64,000 nt of DNA from Photobacterium swingsii (GCF_024346715.1 NZ_AP024853.1:744001-808000), one strand, 5' to 3'. Numbered from the stretch's first letter, positions 9,512 through 19,111 are shown. The notes: generated by a model not told the origin, from the sequence alone. Translations and numbers: made by a program.

Positions 9512-10113
9512 AACGTCCTTCCTTATATCTTTTATTTACCATCACAATCAGCCTAAATGGCAGGTACAACAATGTAAAAGATAATATTTAAGAGCAATTA
9601 TTAACTGCCAACCTTCAATTAAAACTCAATAGCTAAAATGACAACTGCAATACGTCTTCTTGGATAAACGCTTAAACTATTCTAGGTGTTTACCTTGCAT
9701 TTAAGATGTCACTTTAATATAAAGTATACTGAATAATAGGCATATACAATAGGAAGAAAGTTAAATATATACTAACCGTGAATAACAACTTTTTATGCTT
9801 AATGCCATTCTCTAAAATCGGCATGGAAAATACTCATTTTCGAAACAACAACCAAGATAATCAACATAGTGGCCATACTTATCCAGTAGGACATATCAGC
9901 CGTATGCAAGCCCGCAATACCAGATGCTTATGACAAACCTCTAATGTAAGGCTATACACTAATTTATGAGCAGAAATCATACCGATAGTTATAGAGTAAC
10001 CAGAATAGCAGGCTGAGAGTTTTATTCTCGACTATTCACCTGTAAAGTACGCGGTATATAGCGTTCTTGCTAGGCGTAAACTAGCAATACAAGTAACAAT
10101 ACAGAGTGTAATC
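9512..10113. other. AT-rich intergenic region
   Basis: No convincing gene was found in these ~600 bases on either strand. The left end holds the ribosome site and presumably the promoter of the diguanylate cyclase. Near the right end an exact 7-bp inverted repeat (TTGCTAG at 10067-10073 and CTAGCAA at 10081-10087) lies in the leader of the small gene at 10114. Confidence 0.5.
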
Positions 10114-10365
10114 ATGAATATCGAAAATGATGTAATCGAAACCCTAGACCAACTTGAGCGTTTTCTTATTTCAGTTGAAGACGGTGGTCTTGGTCTAACA
10201 AACGTTGCAGGTATTGCAATGGCAACCAACAACACCGACGGCCGTCCGTTTGTTGCTGTGTTAGATGATAAGCATCAATTACTGCTGGGTCGTTGGATTT
10301 CTCAAGACGTTTATGAAAACGGTAAAGAGATGGTTCGCACAGGTCCAAAGCGTAATAAGCACTAA
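10114..10365 (+). CDS. Small conserved-looking hypothetical protein
   Basis: This 83-residue soluble protein (MNIENDVIETLDQLERF...) has no signal peptide, membrane helix or recognised motif. Its composition is ordinary (acidic N-terminal helix, basic tail 'GPKRNKH'). It is accepted as a gene because it is followed 12 bp later by a textbook Rho-independent terminator and has a long leader upstream. The ribosome site is weak (GAG seven bases before ATG). The antisense frame over the same bases is judged a shadow. Function unknown. Confidence 0.7.
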   Translation: MNIENDVIETLDQLERFLISVEDGGLGLTNVAGIAMATNNTDGRPFVAVLDDKHQLLLGRWISQDVYENGKEMVRTGPKRNKH

Positions 10366-10376
10366 TTTTAGACATG

Positions 10377-10405
10377 ACGCCACCTTCCATTGGGTGGCGT
10401 TTTTA
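10377..10405 (+). terminator. Rho-independent terminator
   Basis: The stem ACGCCACC (10377-10384) / GGTGGCGT (10393-10400) has an 8-base loop and is followed by TTTTATT. It ends the small gene at 10114-10365. Confidence 0.85.
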
Positions 10406-10433
10406 TTGACCGAACCATGTCATCGTAAACCGT

Positions 10434-11678
10434 TTAAATAAAAATCCGCCCTCTTACCCCAAAGACAAAGGCGTTACTCTCTGTCGAAAGTATAGGGTTA
10501 TTGATCCACTGTATATCCGGTGTCAGCTGAATAAACTCTCCAAACTGCATGTTATAAAAAACCTCAATAACCGATTGACTATCATTCATTCCCCACGCCT
10601 CTTTATTTGCTTGACTCCAATTCACCGCAACGCCAAGGTTATGCGTTGGTGCACCTAATCCAAAGTAACCAAGCCCAGCCGAGACAGAAACATCATATAA
10701 CGCTGCATCACCTTCAAGTGAAAACCCACCACGAAAAAACGGCATCAGCTGCGGTGTAGCAAAGTAACTCAACGAATAATTCAGCCCTTGGCTTGCAAAC
10801 GCGCTGTGCCTGGTACTGCCATCGTCATTAAAGGTTGGGTCGATGTGCCAATACGTCAGGTGAATATTATCTGTATATATTTGTTCTTGCGAAGCAGTCC
10901 AACCCACCTCTAACGTTGTAAAAAGATCGTGTTTATTAAACAAAGTCTCAAAACCTTTAAATACCTCATCTATGTCTGAGCGACCATTGGCATCTGCCAA
11001 ACCTGCCACAATATAAAAATTTTGGGTAACCATATGAGCCGCAGATAGCGCCAAAAGTCCATCGTCTGGTAGACCCATTGCGCCAGAACCCGTTTGAAAT
11101 GCAAGATTGGAAAAAGCAGTCCATGGACTAGCTAAAGCATAAGTATCAACGTAATCCGTCACATCTTGGAAGCCAATTATGATTGAGGTTTTACCGTCAT
11201 TGAGACGCTGCTTCCAATGAAGATTCGTAAGGCGTGCGCCTTGATCATTAAACGCAGGCTGAATAAGACCAATGTAGCCCAAGCCTTCTTCACCACTTAA
11301 ACCCGATATAAAACTAAAATCTTTCGGTGGGTAATCTGAATAGGCATGACGATGTTCGACTTTCCACACTAGGCTGCCGATATTACTAGTATCAAGTTCA
11401 ATAATGTCCCATTGGCCATAAAAGCGAGCGACACCACCACTGGTATTAACTCGATTACCGTCGCTGCCATTGGCAGAGGTAAACCCGATAGCATTATAAT
11501 CAGCCCCTAGGCTCACACCGCTTTGCGAGAGATCATCGCGCCACGAACGTTTATCAGTTGATTGTTCTGAAAGTGTATTATCGACAGAGTCTGGTCCACC
11601 AAAATTTGCCCCTGCTACCGAGGCAGAGAACAGTGAAGTAAACAGTAATCCACTAAGGTTTATACTCGAGTATTGCAT
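10434..11678 (-). CDS. OprB-type carbohydrate-selective porin
   Basis: This 414-residue outer-membrane protein has a signal peptide (cleavage near 'VAGANFGG') and alternating beta-strand sequence throughout, as in the OprB family of sugar-uptake porins ('WKQRLNDGKTSIIIGFQDV', 'AVNWSQANKEAWG'). The ATG at 11678, with AGGG about seven bases upstream, is preferred to an upstream TTG. It is the last of three co-directional genes after the amidohydrolase and the DUF3299 protein (76-bp gap), so it may be their outer-membrane entry route. The substrate cannot be read from the sequence. The protein ends in 'RGRIFI' rather than the usual terminal Phe. Confidence 0.8.
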   Translation of the reverse strand: MQYSSINLSGLLFTSLFSASVAGANFGGPDSVDNTLSEQSTDKRSWRDDLSQSGVSLGADYNAIGFTSANGSDGNRVNTSGGVARFYGQWDIIELDTSNIGSLVWKVEHRHAYSDYPPKDFSFISGLSGEEGLGYIGLIQPAFNDQGARLTNLHWKQRLNDGKTSIIIGFQDVTDYVDTYALASPWTAFSNLAFQTGSGAMGLPDDGLLALSAAHMVTQNFYIVAGLADANGRSDIDEVFKGFETLFNKHDLFTTLEVGWTASQEQIYTDNIHLTYWHIDPTFNDDGSTRHSAFASQGLNYSLSYFATPQLMPFFRGGFSLEGDAALYDVSVSAGLGYFGLGAPTHNLGVAVNWSQANKEAWGMNDSQSVIEVFYNMQFGEFIQLTPDIQWINNPILSTESNAFVFGVRGRIFI

Positions 11679-11754
11679 AACTAGCCCTATCAAATCGCGC
11701 TAACATTCAGGCATTATTCACGACAGTTAGATTGCTCATCATTCCTAATTAAAG

Positions 11755-12390
11755 CTATTGGTAATCAACTACTTTAGAAGCATTCAAACTGTATCCCATC
11801 GTGATATTACTGGTTCCATCTACGATATAGACATCTTCCGATTCAACAGATGAAGCAATGACGCCTTCAACCCAAACTGGATATTGAACGTTTTTCATTT
11901 TGTAACCTTCAGGAAAAGATATACGGACTATCTGATTTGCTGGCGGTGGCGGCATATGAATACAAGCTCCAGCCACAGGAACGAGTAAAAAGTCAGTCAC
12001 CACCATAGCATCAGAAAACTCAATGGGGACAAGAAAGCCGGGAATGCGAACATGCTTACCATCGAAGGCCGTAGTGATCGTTTCAGCCACTTTTTTTTGC
12101 GCTTGTATGTACAGCCTTCGTAATTCAAGCAGTTCATCTGCGTCAACACCTTTAGCGTTTAACTGCTTTTTAATTAGTGTTATTCGGTCCAAAGCTTGCG
12201 GATCATCAGACTTCATCAAAGTAAAAATCTGTTGAATCTGGCGCCTATTTTCATCGCTGAGTTCAGGAAGTATCACCGGATTAGGGCCTACTTCAGGCCT
12301 TAATGTTTGCCAATCAAGCGTGATTGGATCGTTAGCAAAACACCCTAACGATATAAAAAAAAATAAAAAAGGAATAAGTCTTTTCAACAT
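11755..12390 (-). CDS. Secreted DUF3299 protein
   Basis: This 211-residue protein has a signal peptide (MLKRLIPFLFFFISLGCFA). The mature part carries the hallmark of DUF3299: 'VRIPGFLVPIEF', followed by 'LLVPVAGACIHMPPPP' and 'YPVWVEGVI'. The family is widespread in proteobacteria and its biochemical role is not known. The ATG at 12390 is preferred, with AGGGG a few bases upstream. It lies 50 bp after the amidohydrolase gene and 76 bp before the porin, so the three could be one transcript. Confidence 0.8.
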   Translation of the reverse strand: MLKRLIPFLFFFISLGCFANDPITLDWQTLRPEVGPNPVILPELSDENRRQIQQIFTLMKSDDPQALDRITLIKKQLNAKGVDADELLELRRLYIQAQKKVAETITTAFDGKHVRIPGFLVPIEFSDAMVVTDFLLVPVAGACIHMPPPPANQIVRISFPEGYKMKNVQYPVWVEGVIASSVESEDVYIVDGTSNITMGYSLNASKVVDYQ

Positions 12391-12440
12391 TCGGCCCCTT
12401 TCATCAAACACTCAAATGGCAGTAATTAACACAATAAAAA

Positions 12441-13820
12441 CTAAAGGGTATTTTTATAAATAACGCCATCTTTCATTATTAACTCAATAGTTTCAGGGCT
12501 TGCAGGCCGCTTTTCAGCATCAAACCATTTATCACCCGTACCCACGACAGAAAAATCATCTAAGGGATTACCATCAAGCAGCAAGATGTCGGCATACGCG
12601 CCAGTTTCAATCACGCCCAACTTAGCTTTCGGGTATGGATTAGTAAAATCACCGGTTAATTTAGATATCTCGCCCCCTACAGACGTCAGGGTTTTCAATG
12701 ATTCATAAGGGCCGAAGAACGCATTATTTAAATGTTTTTCGTAAGCTATTTGAATGTTGCAAGCATCTACAGAGCCAACACAGTCAGTCTGAAACCCCCG
12801 TTTAACTGGGCACTTCTTCATATTAGGGATGTAGTTTTTAAAGGTTTCACTTGCTGATTTCGCTTTTGCTAAACTCGAAGCTACATTTTTAACGGCAGGA
12901 ATATCCAAAAGACCGGGATCAAATGCCGTTAAGTTAGTTGTTATATATGCGCCTTTTTCAATCATGACTTTGGCAATATCACAGTCAAAAGCAAAACCAT
13001 GTTCAATCGAGATCACTCCTGAATCAAGAGCACTAAGAATGGCTTCTTTACGGTAAGAGTGCGCCATTACATAGCTACCATAACTCTCAGCGACAGCAAC
13101 AGCAGCTTTGATTTCTTCAGGAGAACCCGCCAAAAGTTGCCAAGGGTCAAATGCTGACACGACTCCGCCAGACTGCATGTATTTCAATTGAGTCGCCCCC
13201 ATACGGAAATTATTTCTTCCGTACTTTTTAACGTCAGCAACACTATCAACTTCTTGCGCCATATTCAGGCGTCCAAAATTGGTTTCACTACCCACTGGAG
13301 CCGTGAAATTGGCAAAATCAGCGTGTCCCCCTCTAGTACCAAGAAAAGCACCCGATGGATAATAACGTGGACCCACAATTTCCCCTGCGTCTATGGCTCT
13401 CCTTAAGCCACCGTTTGCCCCACCTGCGTCACGTACCGTCGTAAAGCCTTGCATCAAATACATCTCTGCCATTCGAGCACCATGGATAGCAAAATCCTCC
13501 CAAGTCATATTTGCTTCCATTGCTGGTAAATTTGGCCCCATGAGCATCAAGTGCGCATGGTTTTCAATAAAGCCTGGCGTGAGGGTTTTTCCCGTCCCAT
13601 CAATAGTCGTCGCGTCATCTCGAACTTTAATGTCTTTATCAGAAATGGTCTTAATGATATTCCCTTCAACCAATACATAATGATTTTCAAACAACTTATT
13701 TTCAATACCATTAAATATATCGACATTCTTGAATAGTATTTGTGCAACAGGTTTTTCCTCTGCAGAAAAAGCTTTTGATATCATTAAGATGAGTAGTGGC
13801 GCGAGAATAACAATCTTCAT
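12441..13820 (-). CDS. Secreted metal-dependent amidohydrolase
   Basis: This 459-residue enzyme of the amidohydrolase superfamily (imidazolonepropionase/prolidase-like branch) has a signal peptide (residues 1-20) for export to the periplasm. Metal ligands are visible: His88 and His90 in 'ENHAHLM', a candidate bridging Lys in 'TQLKYMQSGG', and the later His residues of 'MAHSYRK' and 'SIEHGFAFD'. The closing composite domain contains 'GAYADILLLDGNPL', typical of the family. It has AAAGGG seven bases before the ATG. It heads a likely three-gene transcript with DUF3299 and the porin. The substrate, perhaps a small peptide or cyclic amide, is unknown. A promoter and a tandem repeat array lie upstream. 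Confidence 0.85.
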   Translation of the reverse strand: MKIVILAPLLILMISKAFSAEEKPVAQILFKNVDIFNGIENKLFENHYVLVEGNIIKTISDKDIKVRDDATTIDGTGKTLTPGFIENHAHLMLMGPNLPAMEANMTWEDFAIHGARMAEMYLMQGFTTVRDAGGANGGLRRAIDAGEIVGPRYYPSGAFLGTRGGHADFANFTAPVGSETNFGRLNMAQEVDSVADVKKYGRNNFRMGATQLKYMQSGGVVSAFDPWQLLAGSPEEIKAAVAVAESYGSYVMAHSYRKEAILSALDSGVISIEHGFAFDCDIAKVMIEKGAYITTNLTAFDPGLLDIPAVKNVASSLAKAKSASETFKNYIPNMKKCPVKRGFQTDCVGSVDACNIQIAYEKHLNNAFFGPYESLKTLTSVGGEISKLTGDFTNPYPKAKLGVIETGAYADILLLDGNPLDDFSVVGTGDKWFDAEKRPASPETIELIMKDGVIYKNTL

Positions 13821-14024
13821 GTTCAGTCCCTTTTATATAAAATATTTTCACCTTTACTATCACAATCATAAAGTTGAGATATAAAGGGTGAAAATCTCAT
13901 CAAAAGTTAAGACCATGCGTATTATATTGTCAATAAAGTATACAAAATAGAATTCAAGAACTAAGAATAATATATAGAATCAAAACAACAGCATTATATT
14001 AACAGCATGAGTTTGAGCATGTAT

Positions 14025-14094
14025 AACCTTAATATAATAACCTTAATATAATAACCTTAATATAATAACCTTAATATAATAACCTTAATATAAT
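14025..14094. repeat. Five tandem copies of a 14-bp unit containing TATAAT
   Basis: The unit AACCTTAATATAAT occurs five times without change (14025, 14039, 14053, 14067 and 14081). It is followed by AAGGTTAA, the reverse complement of the start of the unit, which could close a hairpin. Each unit carries a perfect -10-like TATAAT. The array lies between the outward end of the TetR gene (14216) and the start of the amidohydrolase gene (13820). Confidence 0.95.
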
Positions 14095-14215
14095 AAGGTT
14101 AATAGATAAGAAAATATCAATAACCCATATATACAAGCACTTCTTTATATTAAGAAATAGAACTCTTTTCTGACTATGCTCTAACAATGCATAACGCTTT
14201 GTTATTACCGCGGGC

Positions 14216-14785
14216 TTATATGTTGACCGCCCTTTCACTCGACATTCCACGACAATACAGGGTCAAAGCGCCTTGGCACATATCGATAGTCAATGCGCCA
14301 TCGCTACACTTCATCGCCAATGCAAAGCCGTGTAAATAGTCCACCAGCAAGCTAAGCGCATCGGTGCGGGTTGTTTCTTGTAAACCTAAAGGCGCAACCA
14401 CAAGGTCAAATCGCTCGATAAAAACCTGAGCGGGTCCTGCTGATTTCATCGTTAACAAGGTTTCTAATAAACCAGGATACTGCCCTAACAGTGCCAAATA
14501 ACTGTGGCAGAGTTGCTCTAATTCACTCTGCCAATCTTGGTGACCCACGGGCTCATAGACATCTGAAATTAAAGAAACAGTAATCGCTTCAAGTAGCGCA
14601 TCTTTATTCTTGAAATAATGGTAAATCGCCATCGCATCAACATTCAATGCCGACGCTAGCTTACGAATACTCGGCGTTTTCCCCTCTGCCTGCATTAAAC
14701 TCTTCGCCTGCGCAATAATAACCGCTTGGCTAAGCTGGCTCCCCTTTCCGCTCGGACGGCCTCGTTTTTTATCGTTGACACTCAT
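14216..14785 (-). CDS. TetR-family transcriptional regulator
   Basis: This 189-residue repressor-type protein has a basic start (NDKKRGRPSG) and a TetR helix-turn-helix ('PSIRKLASALNVDAMAIYHYF', from ~41), followed by a helical ligand-binding domain. It is divergent from the DHFR-like gene at 14915, with 129 bp between the starts, so that gene is its likely target. The ATG at 14785 is chosen; a GTG at 14794 is also open, and neither has a strong ribosome site. The ligand is unknown. Confidence 0.85.
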   Translation of the reverse strand: MSVNDKKRGRPSGKGSQLSQAVIIAQAKSLMQAEGKTPSIRKLASALNVDAMAIYHYFKNKDALLEAITVSLISDVYEPVGHQDWQSELEQLCHSYLALLGQYPGLLETLLTMKSAGPAQVFIERFDLVVAPLGLQETTRTDALSLLVDYLHGFALAMKCSDGALTIDMCQGALTLYCRGMSSERAVNI

Positions 14786-14914
14786 GGAGATCACTCGCTA
14801 CAATTAATTTCTACACTGTAGAATATTTTATAGTGTTATACATAAATTGCAAACCGATACCCATCTAGATAAGTCATGATTGGTATTAAATGATCAGTGT
14901 ACGCGGAGTCAAAA

Positions 14915-15448
14915 ATGTCGAATATCGTTTATATCGCAACCAGTCTTGATGGTTATATTGCAGACAAAAACAACAAAATTGATTGGTTACACGAAATTCC
15001 GAACCCTGAGGGATCTGACATGGGGTTCAGCACATTTATCGATCGCATTGATGCCCTTGTGATGGGCCGCAATACTATGGAGATGGTACTCAGTTTTGAC
15101 TGTGAATGGCCCTACCCAAAGCCTGTTTTTGTTTTGAGCAACACCATGGCGGAGGTTCCTGCTGGCTATGAAGACAAAATCTTCCTCGTAAAGGGAGAGC
15201 TAAAAGACGTAGTTGGTCAAATTAATGCGCAAGGCTTCAACAGCCTTTACATTGATGGTGGCGTGACTATCCAAAACTTTCTGAAAGAAGACATGATCGA
15301 TGAAATGATCATCACCACGATTCCCGTGTTACTTGGTGGTGGTATTTCACTGTTTGGCGAACTAGCAGCACCGTTAAAATTCAAGCATATTGAGTCGCAG
15401 CAATTTTTAGGCTGTATTGTACAAAACCGCTTTTTACGTAATAAGTAA
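14915..15448 (+). CDS. Dihydrofolate-reductase-like (RibD C-terminal) protein
   Basis: This 177-residue protein belongs to the RibD C-terminal / DHFR-like family, shown by 'IATSLDGYIADKNNKIDWL' at the N-terminus, 'VMGRNTMEMVL' in the middle and 'LYIDGGVTIQNFL' with 'TTIPVLLGGGI' near the end. Members bind NADPH, and the substrate is usually unknown (YyaP/YwjB type). The ATG at 14915 has GGAG seven bases upstream. It is controlled most likely by the divergent TetR gene. A short hairpin follows the stop. Confidence 0.85.
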   Translation: MSNIVYIATSLDGYIADKNNKIDWLHEIPNPEGSDMGFSTFIDRIDALVMGRNTMEMVLSFDCEWPYPKPVFVLSNTMAEVPAGYEDKIFLVKGELKDVVGQINAQGFNSLYIDGGVTIQNFLKEDMIDEMIITTIPVLLGGGISLFGELAAPLKFKHIESQQFLGCIVQNRFLRNK

Positions 15449-15485
15449 TTGATACCAAACTACGGATAATTAAGTCGACATACCT

Positions 15486-15513
15486 ATTATCAGCGCTTAA
15501 CGGCGTTGATAAT
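15486..15513 (+). terminator. Hairpin after the DHFR-like gene
   Basis: ATTATCAGCGC (15486-15496) and GCGTTGATAAT (15503-15513) pair with one mismatch around a 6-base loop, 38 bp after the stop. No T run follows, so its terminator role is tentative. Confidence 0.4.
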
Positions 15514-15831
15514 AACAAAGCCATCCACTCATCATGAATGATGAAAACCGCTAAACGTCATACCTCCCTCCCTGTTAAACAACCAATATTAACACACTGA
15601 TAATTAATGGGATTTGTATACGCCCTCACTGACGATTACCCAAGGTTTACCAAGCTCTCTCATCATCAGACAATAACATTTATGTGTTTATGTCATACAA
15701 ACAATGCAAACCATTCATTTTACTCATAATTTTAAATCAATATAATTTTTGTGGTTATAGACGCAGTGAAGCGTTACCGCAGGGTCATGGTGTTTTCATA
15801 CCTGCTCTTTATATCCAGTTTAGATTCCCAG

Positions 15832-15893
15832 TTTTCATATAAAACGTACCTGAACAAAAATAACTAATCCTACAGGTTTGTTTTATATGAAAA
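15832..15893. promoter_or_regulatory. Long hairpin or operator in front of the flavin reductase gene
   Basis: TTTTCATATAAAAC (15832-15845) and GTTTTATATGAAAA (15880-15893) are exact reverse complements over 14 bp. Inside them ACCTG (15848-15852) and CAGGT (15873-15877) also pair, giving a nearly continuous 21-bp stem around a 20-base loop. It ends 24 bp before the start codon, so it could be an RNA structure in the leader or a two-site operator. Confidence 0.6.
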
Positions 15894-15917
15894 TTAATCT
15901 GTAAAAAGGAAAAATTG

Positions 15918-18900
15918 ATGACTCAGTTAGTCGATGAAATCGTATTTCAATCAGGGGTCCAGCTAAAGAATCGTATCGTAATGGCGCCAATGACGATTCA
16001 ATCCGCTTTTTTTGATGGCGGCGTGACACAAGAGATGATCACCTATTACGCCTCTCGCGCCGGTGATGCGGGCGCCATTATTGTTGAAAGTGCCTTCGTA
16101 GAAAATTATGGCCGTGCTTTCCCCGGAGCATTGGGTATTGATACTGATAGCAAAATCAAGGGACTGAAAAAACTTGCCGATGCTATCAAAGCAAAAGGCT
16201 CCAAAGCTATTTTGCAAATCTATCACGCTGGTCGCATGGCAAACCCAGAATTCAATGGTGGTCACCAACCTATCTCAGCGAGTCCAGTTGCAGCACTTAG
16301 GGATAACGCTGAAACACCGCTTGAAATGACCGAAGTTCAAATTGCTGCAATGATTGAGCATTTCGGTAATGCTGTTAACCGCGCCATCTTGGCTGGTTTT
16401 GATGGTGTTGAGATCCACGGTGCAAACACCTATCTAATCCAACAATTTTTCTCTCCACACTCCAACCGTAGAAATGATCAATGGGGTGGCGATATTGAGA
16501 AACGCACAAGATTCCCACTTGCCGTTTTAGATAAAACCAAACAAGTCGCACAATCGCATAATAAGTCGGACTTCATCATCGGTTATCGCTTCTCACCTGA
16601 AGAAATTGAAGAGCCAGGTATCCGCTTCGACGATACCATGTACCTGCTAGATAAGCTGGCGACACACGGCTTGGATTATTTCCATTTTTCAATGGGTAGT
16701 TGGGTACGTAATTCTATTGTTACCCCTGACGATAAAGAGCCACTCATCACTAAATACCGTCAGCTTCAATCTGAAGCCGTTGCCAAAATACCAGTCATTG
16801 GAGTCGGTGGTATTGCACAAACGACCGATGCAGAAAAGGCGCTCGCACATGGCTACGACATGGTGAGTGTGGGTAAAGGCTACTTAGTCGAACCAACATG
16901 GGCCGCTAAAGCATTAAAGAATGAAACCTGTGCTGAATTTGCGGACATTGCCCAGCAAGAAGCCTTGCTCATTCCTACCCCACTGTGGGATATCATGGAT
17001 TATATGATTGTAGATAGTGCTGCCGAAGCACTAAAACACCAGCGCATCAAAGAGTTACAAAACGTTCAAATTAAGTTTGATTCCGGTGAGTATACCGCTT
17101 ATGGCCGTGGTCATAATGGTAACTTACCTGTCACTGTGACCTTCTCAGAAGATAAGATCCTTGAAATTACGGTTGACTCATCAAAAGAATCAGACGGTAT
17201 TGCCAACCCTGCATTTGAACGTATTCCACAACAAATTATCGATGGTCAAACCTTAAATATTGATGTGATCTCTGGTGCAACGGTTAGTAGCCAAGCCGTT
17301 ATCGATGGTGTGTCCAATGCGGTTGATCTCGCTGGTGGTAACTCAGAAGCGCTACGCTGTAAAGCCCGAGAAGCGGTTGAGTGGTCATCTAAAACCATCG
17401 AAGAAAACGTAGATATCGTCGTTGTTGGTGGCGGCGGCGCGGGGTTGAGTGCCACACTGACAGCACTTGATAAAGGCAAGTCGGTTATTTTACTCGAAAA
17501 ATTCCCAGCAATTGGTGGCAACACTGTGCGTACTGGTGGTTGGGTAAATGCCGCTGAACCTGAATGGCAAAATGATTTCGCCGCACTACCAGGCGAAAAA
17601 GAAACCCTAATGGCGCTGGCTCAAACGCCAGAGTCAGAATTTACAGATGAGTACCTTGCTGATTTTAAAGTACTTAAATCACAATTAGATACTTACTTCA
17701 GCGCTCTCGCAAGCGGCAAGCAATACCTATTTGATTCTGTTGAATTACACCGTATTCAAACTTACCTCGGTGGTAAACGCACCGACCTGAACGGTGAATC
17801 GATTTATGGCCAATACGATTTAGTCGAAACCCTAACCTCGCGTGCAATGGAGTCAATTGACTGGTTAAGCGAAAAAGGCATCGATTTTGACCGCAGCGTT
17901 GTTGAAATCCCTGTTGGGGCATTATGGCGTCGCGCACACAAGCCTAAACGCCCCAAAGGCGTTGAGTTTGTTGATAAACTGCAAAAGCGTATTCAAGAAC
18001 AAAATGGCCGCATCATTACCGATACACGCGCTACAGATCTGATGATCGAAGATGGCAAAGTCATCGGTATCAAAGCAACACAAGCGAACGGTACCAAACT
18101 TGTCATCAAAGTGAATCATGGTGTCGTACTCGCTTCAGGTGGATTTGGTGCCAATACACAGATGATCAAAAAGTACAACTCGTACTGGAAAGAGATCGCC
18201 GATGATATCAAAACAACCAACTCCCCAGCACTCATCGGTGATGGTATCGAAATTGGTGAAAAAGCCGGTGCAGACCTGGTCGGTATGGGGTTTGTACAAC
18301 TCATGCCAATCGGTGATCCTAAATCTGGCGCATTGCTAACTGGACTGATCGTTCCACCAGAGAACTTTGTCTTCGTTAACCAACAAGGTAAACGCTTTGT
18401 GGATGAATGCGGCAGTCGCGATGTGCTATCTGAAGCTTTCTTTGATAACGGTGGTCTGATTTATATGATTGCTGATGACAAGATCCGTCAAACTGCTGCG
18501 AATACCTCTGAGGAAACTATCGAGCGAGAAATCAAAGAAGGCATCATCATTCAAGCTGATACCCTTGAAGAGCTGGCTGAAAAAATTGGAATGCCACAAA
18601 CGGAGTTAACGAAAACTATCCAGCAATACAACGCTTGTGTCGAACAAGGGCATGATCCTGAGTTCAACAAAAGTGCATTTGGCTTAAAAGTAGAAAACGC
18701 TCCTTTCTATGCCACGCCACGTCAACCTTCTGTTCACCACACTATGGGGGGACTAAAGATTGATACAAAAGCACGGGTAATCAACAAAGACGGTGCGATC
18801 ATTTCGGGCTTATATGCGGCGGGGGAAATCACTGGGGGTATCCACGCAGGTAACCGTTTAGGTGGCAACGCATTAATTGATATCTTCACTTATGGTCGTA

Positions 18901-18932
18901 TTGCCGGTGAAAGTGCAGCCAACCGCAGTTAA
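15918..18932 (+). CDS. Three-domain NADH-dependent flavin reductase (OYE-like, FMN_bind, FAD_binding_2)
   Basis: This 1004-residue cytoplasmic flavoprotein has three parts. Residues ~1-355 are an old-yellow-enzyme-like NADH:flavin oxidoreductase ('YHAGRMANP', 'GFDGVEIHGANTYLIQQF'). Residues ~380-470 are an FMN_bind domain with flavinylation motif 'SGATVSS' (Thr455). From ~490 there is a fumarate-reductase-like FAD domain ('VVVGGGGAGLSATLTALDKG'). The catalytic Arg ('GSRDVLS'), 'VHHTMGG' and 'GNRLGGNAL' are kept, but the His of the fumarate-reductase 'HPT' motif is replaced ('LMPIGDP'). The substrate is therefore probably not fumarate but another 2-enoate (acrylate, cinnamate or urocanate type). 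No signal peptide is present. The ATG at 15918 follows AAGGA by seven bases. The apbE gene next door should attach the FMN. Confidence 0.85.
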   Translation: MTQLVDEIVFQSGVQLKNRIVMAPMTIQSAFFDGGVTQEMITYYASRAGDAGAIIVESAFVENYGRAFPGALGIDTDSKIKGLKKLADAIKAKGSKAILQIYHAGRMANPEFNGGHQPISASPVAALRDNAETPLEMTEVQIAAMIEHFGNAVNRAILAGFDGVEIHGANTYLIQQFFSPHSNRRNDQWGGDIEKRTRFPLAVLDKTKQVAQSHNKSDFIIGYRFSPEEIEEPGIRFDDTMYLLDKLATHGLDYFHFSMGSWVRNSIVTPDDKEPLITKYRQLQSEAVAKIPVIGVGGIAQTTDAEKALAHGYDMVSVGKGYLVEPTWAAKALKNETCAEFADIAQQEALLIPTPLWDIMDYMIVDSAAEALKHQRIKELQNVQIKFDSGEYTAYGRGHNGNLPVTVTFSEDKILEITVDSSKESDGIANPAFERIPQQIIDGQTLNIDVISGATVSSQAVIDGVSNAVDLAGGNSEALRCKAREAVEWSSKTIEENVDIVVVGGGGAGLSATLTALDKGKSVILLEKFPAIGGNTVRTGGWVNAAEPEWQNDFAALPGEKETLMALAQTPESEFTDEYLADFKVLKSQLDTYFSALASGKQYLFDSVELHRIQTYLGGKRTDLNGESIYGQYDLVETLTSRAMESIDWLSEKGIDFDRSVVEIPVGALWRRAHKPKRPKGVEFVDKLQKRIQEQNGRIITDTRATDLMIEDGKVIGIKATQANGTKLVIKVNHGVVLASGGFGANTQMIKKYNSYWKEIADDIKTTNSPALIGDGIEIGEKAGADLVGMGFVQLMPIGDPKSGALLTGLIVPPENFVFVNQQGKRFVDECGSRDVLSEAFFDNGGLIYMIADDKIRQTAANTSEETIEREIKEGIIIQADTLEELAEKIGMPQTELTKTIQQYNACVEQGHDPEFNKSAFGLKVENAPFYATPRQPSVHHTMGGLKIDTKARVINKDGAIISGLYAAGEITGGIHAGNRLGGNALIDIFTYGRIAGESAANRS

Positions 18933-19111
18933 GCCTAGTGAGACGCTAAGGAGATAGTGCCTTGGTGCTTGATATTAATATACAGAGCAAACATTCACTA
19001 TTTCCTTAACGTTAAATTAAGGTTGGCATTCACAGAGGGAGGCACGGCTTCCCTCTTCTTACGTTTCAATCATGACCCTTTTTCGTCTAACCCACAGGTA
19101 ATCACACCTCA

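Noticed and set aside
10166..10390. Minus-strand frame over the small gene at 10114
   Set aside because: It covers the terminator and runs opposite a better-supported gene.
14025..14094. CRISPR-like array
   Set aside because: The 14-bp units are directly adjacent with no spacers, and no cas genes are present.
15449..15917. FMN riboswitch upstream of the flavin reductase
   Set aside because: None of the conserved riboswitch segments were seen; only the simple hairpin is supported.
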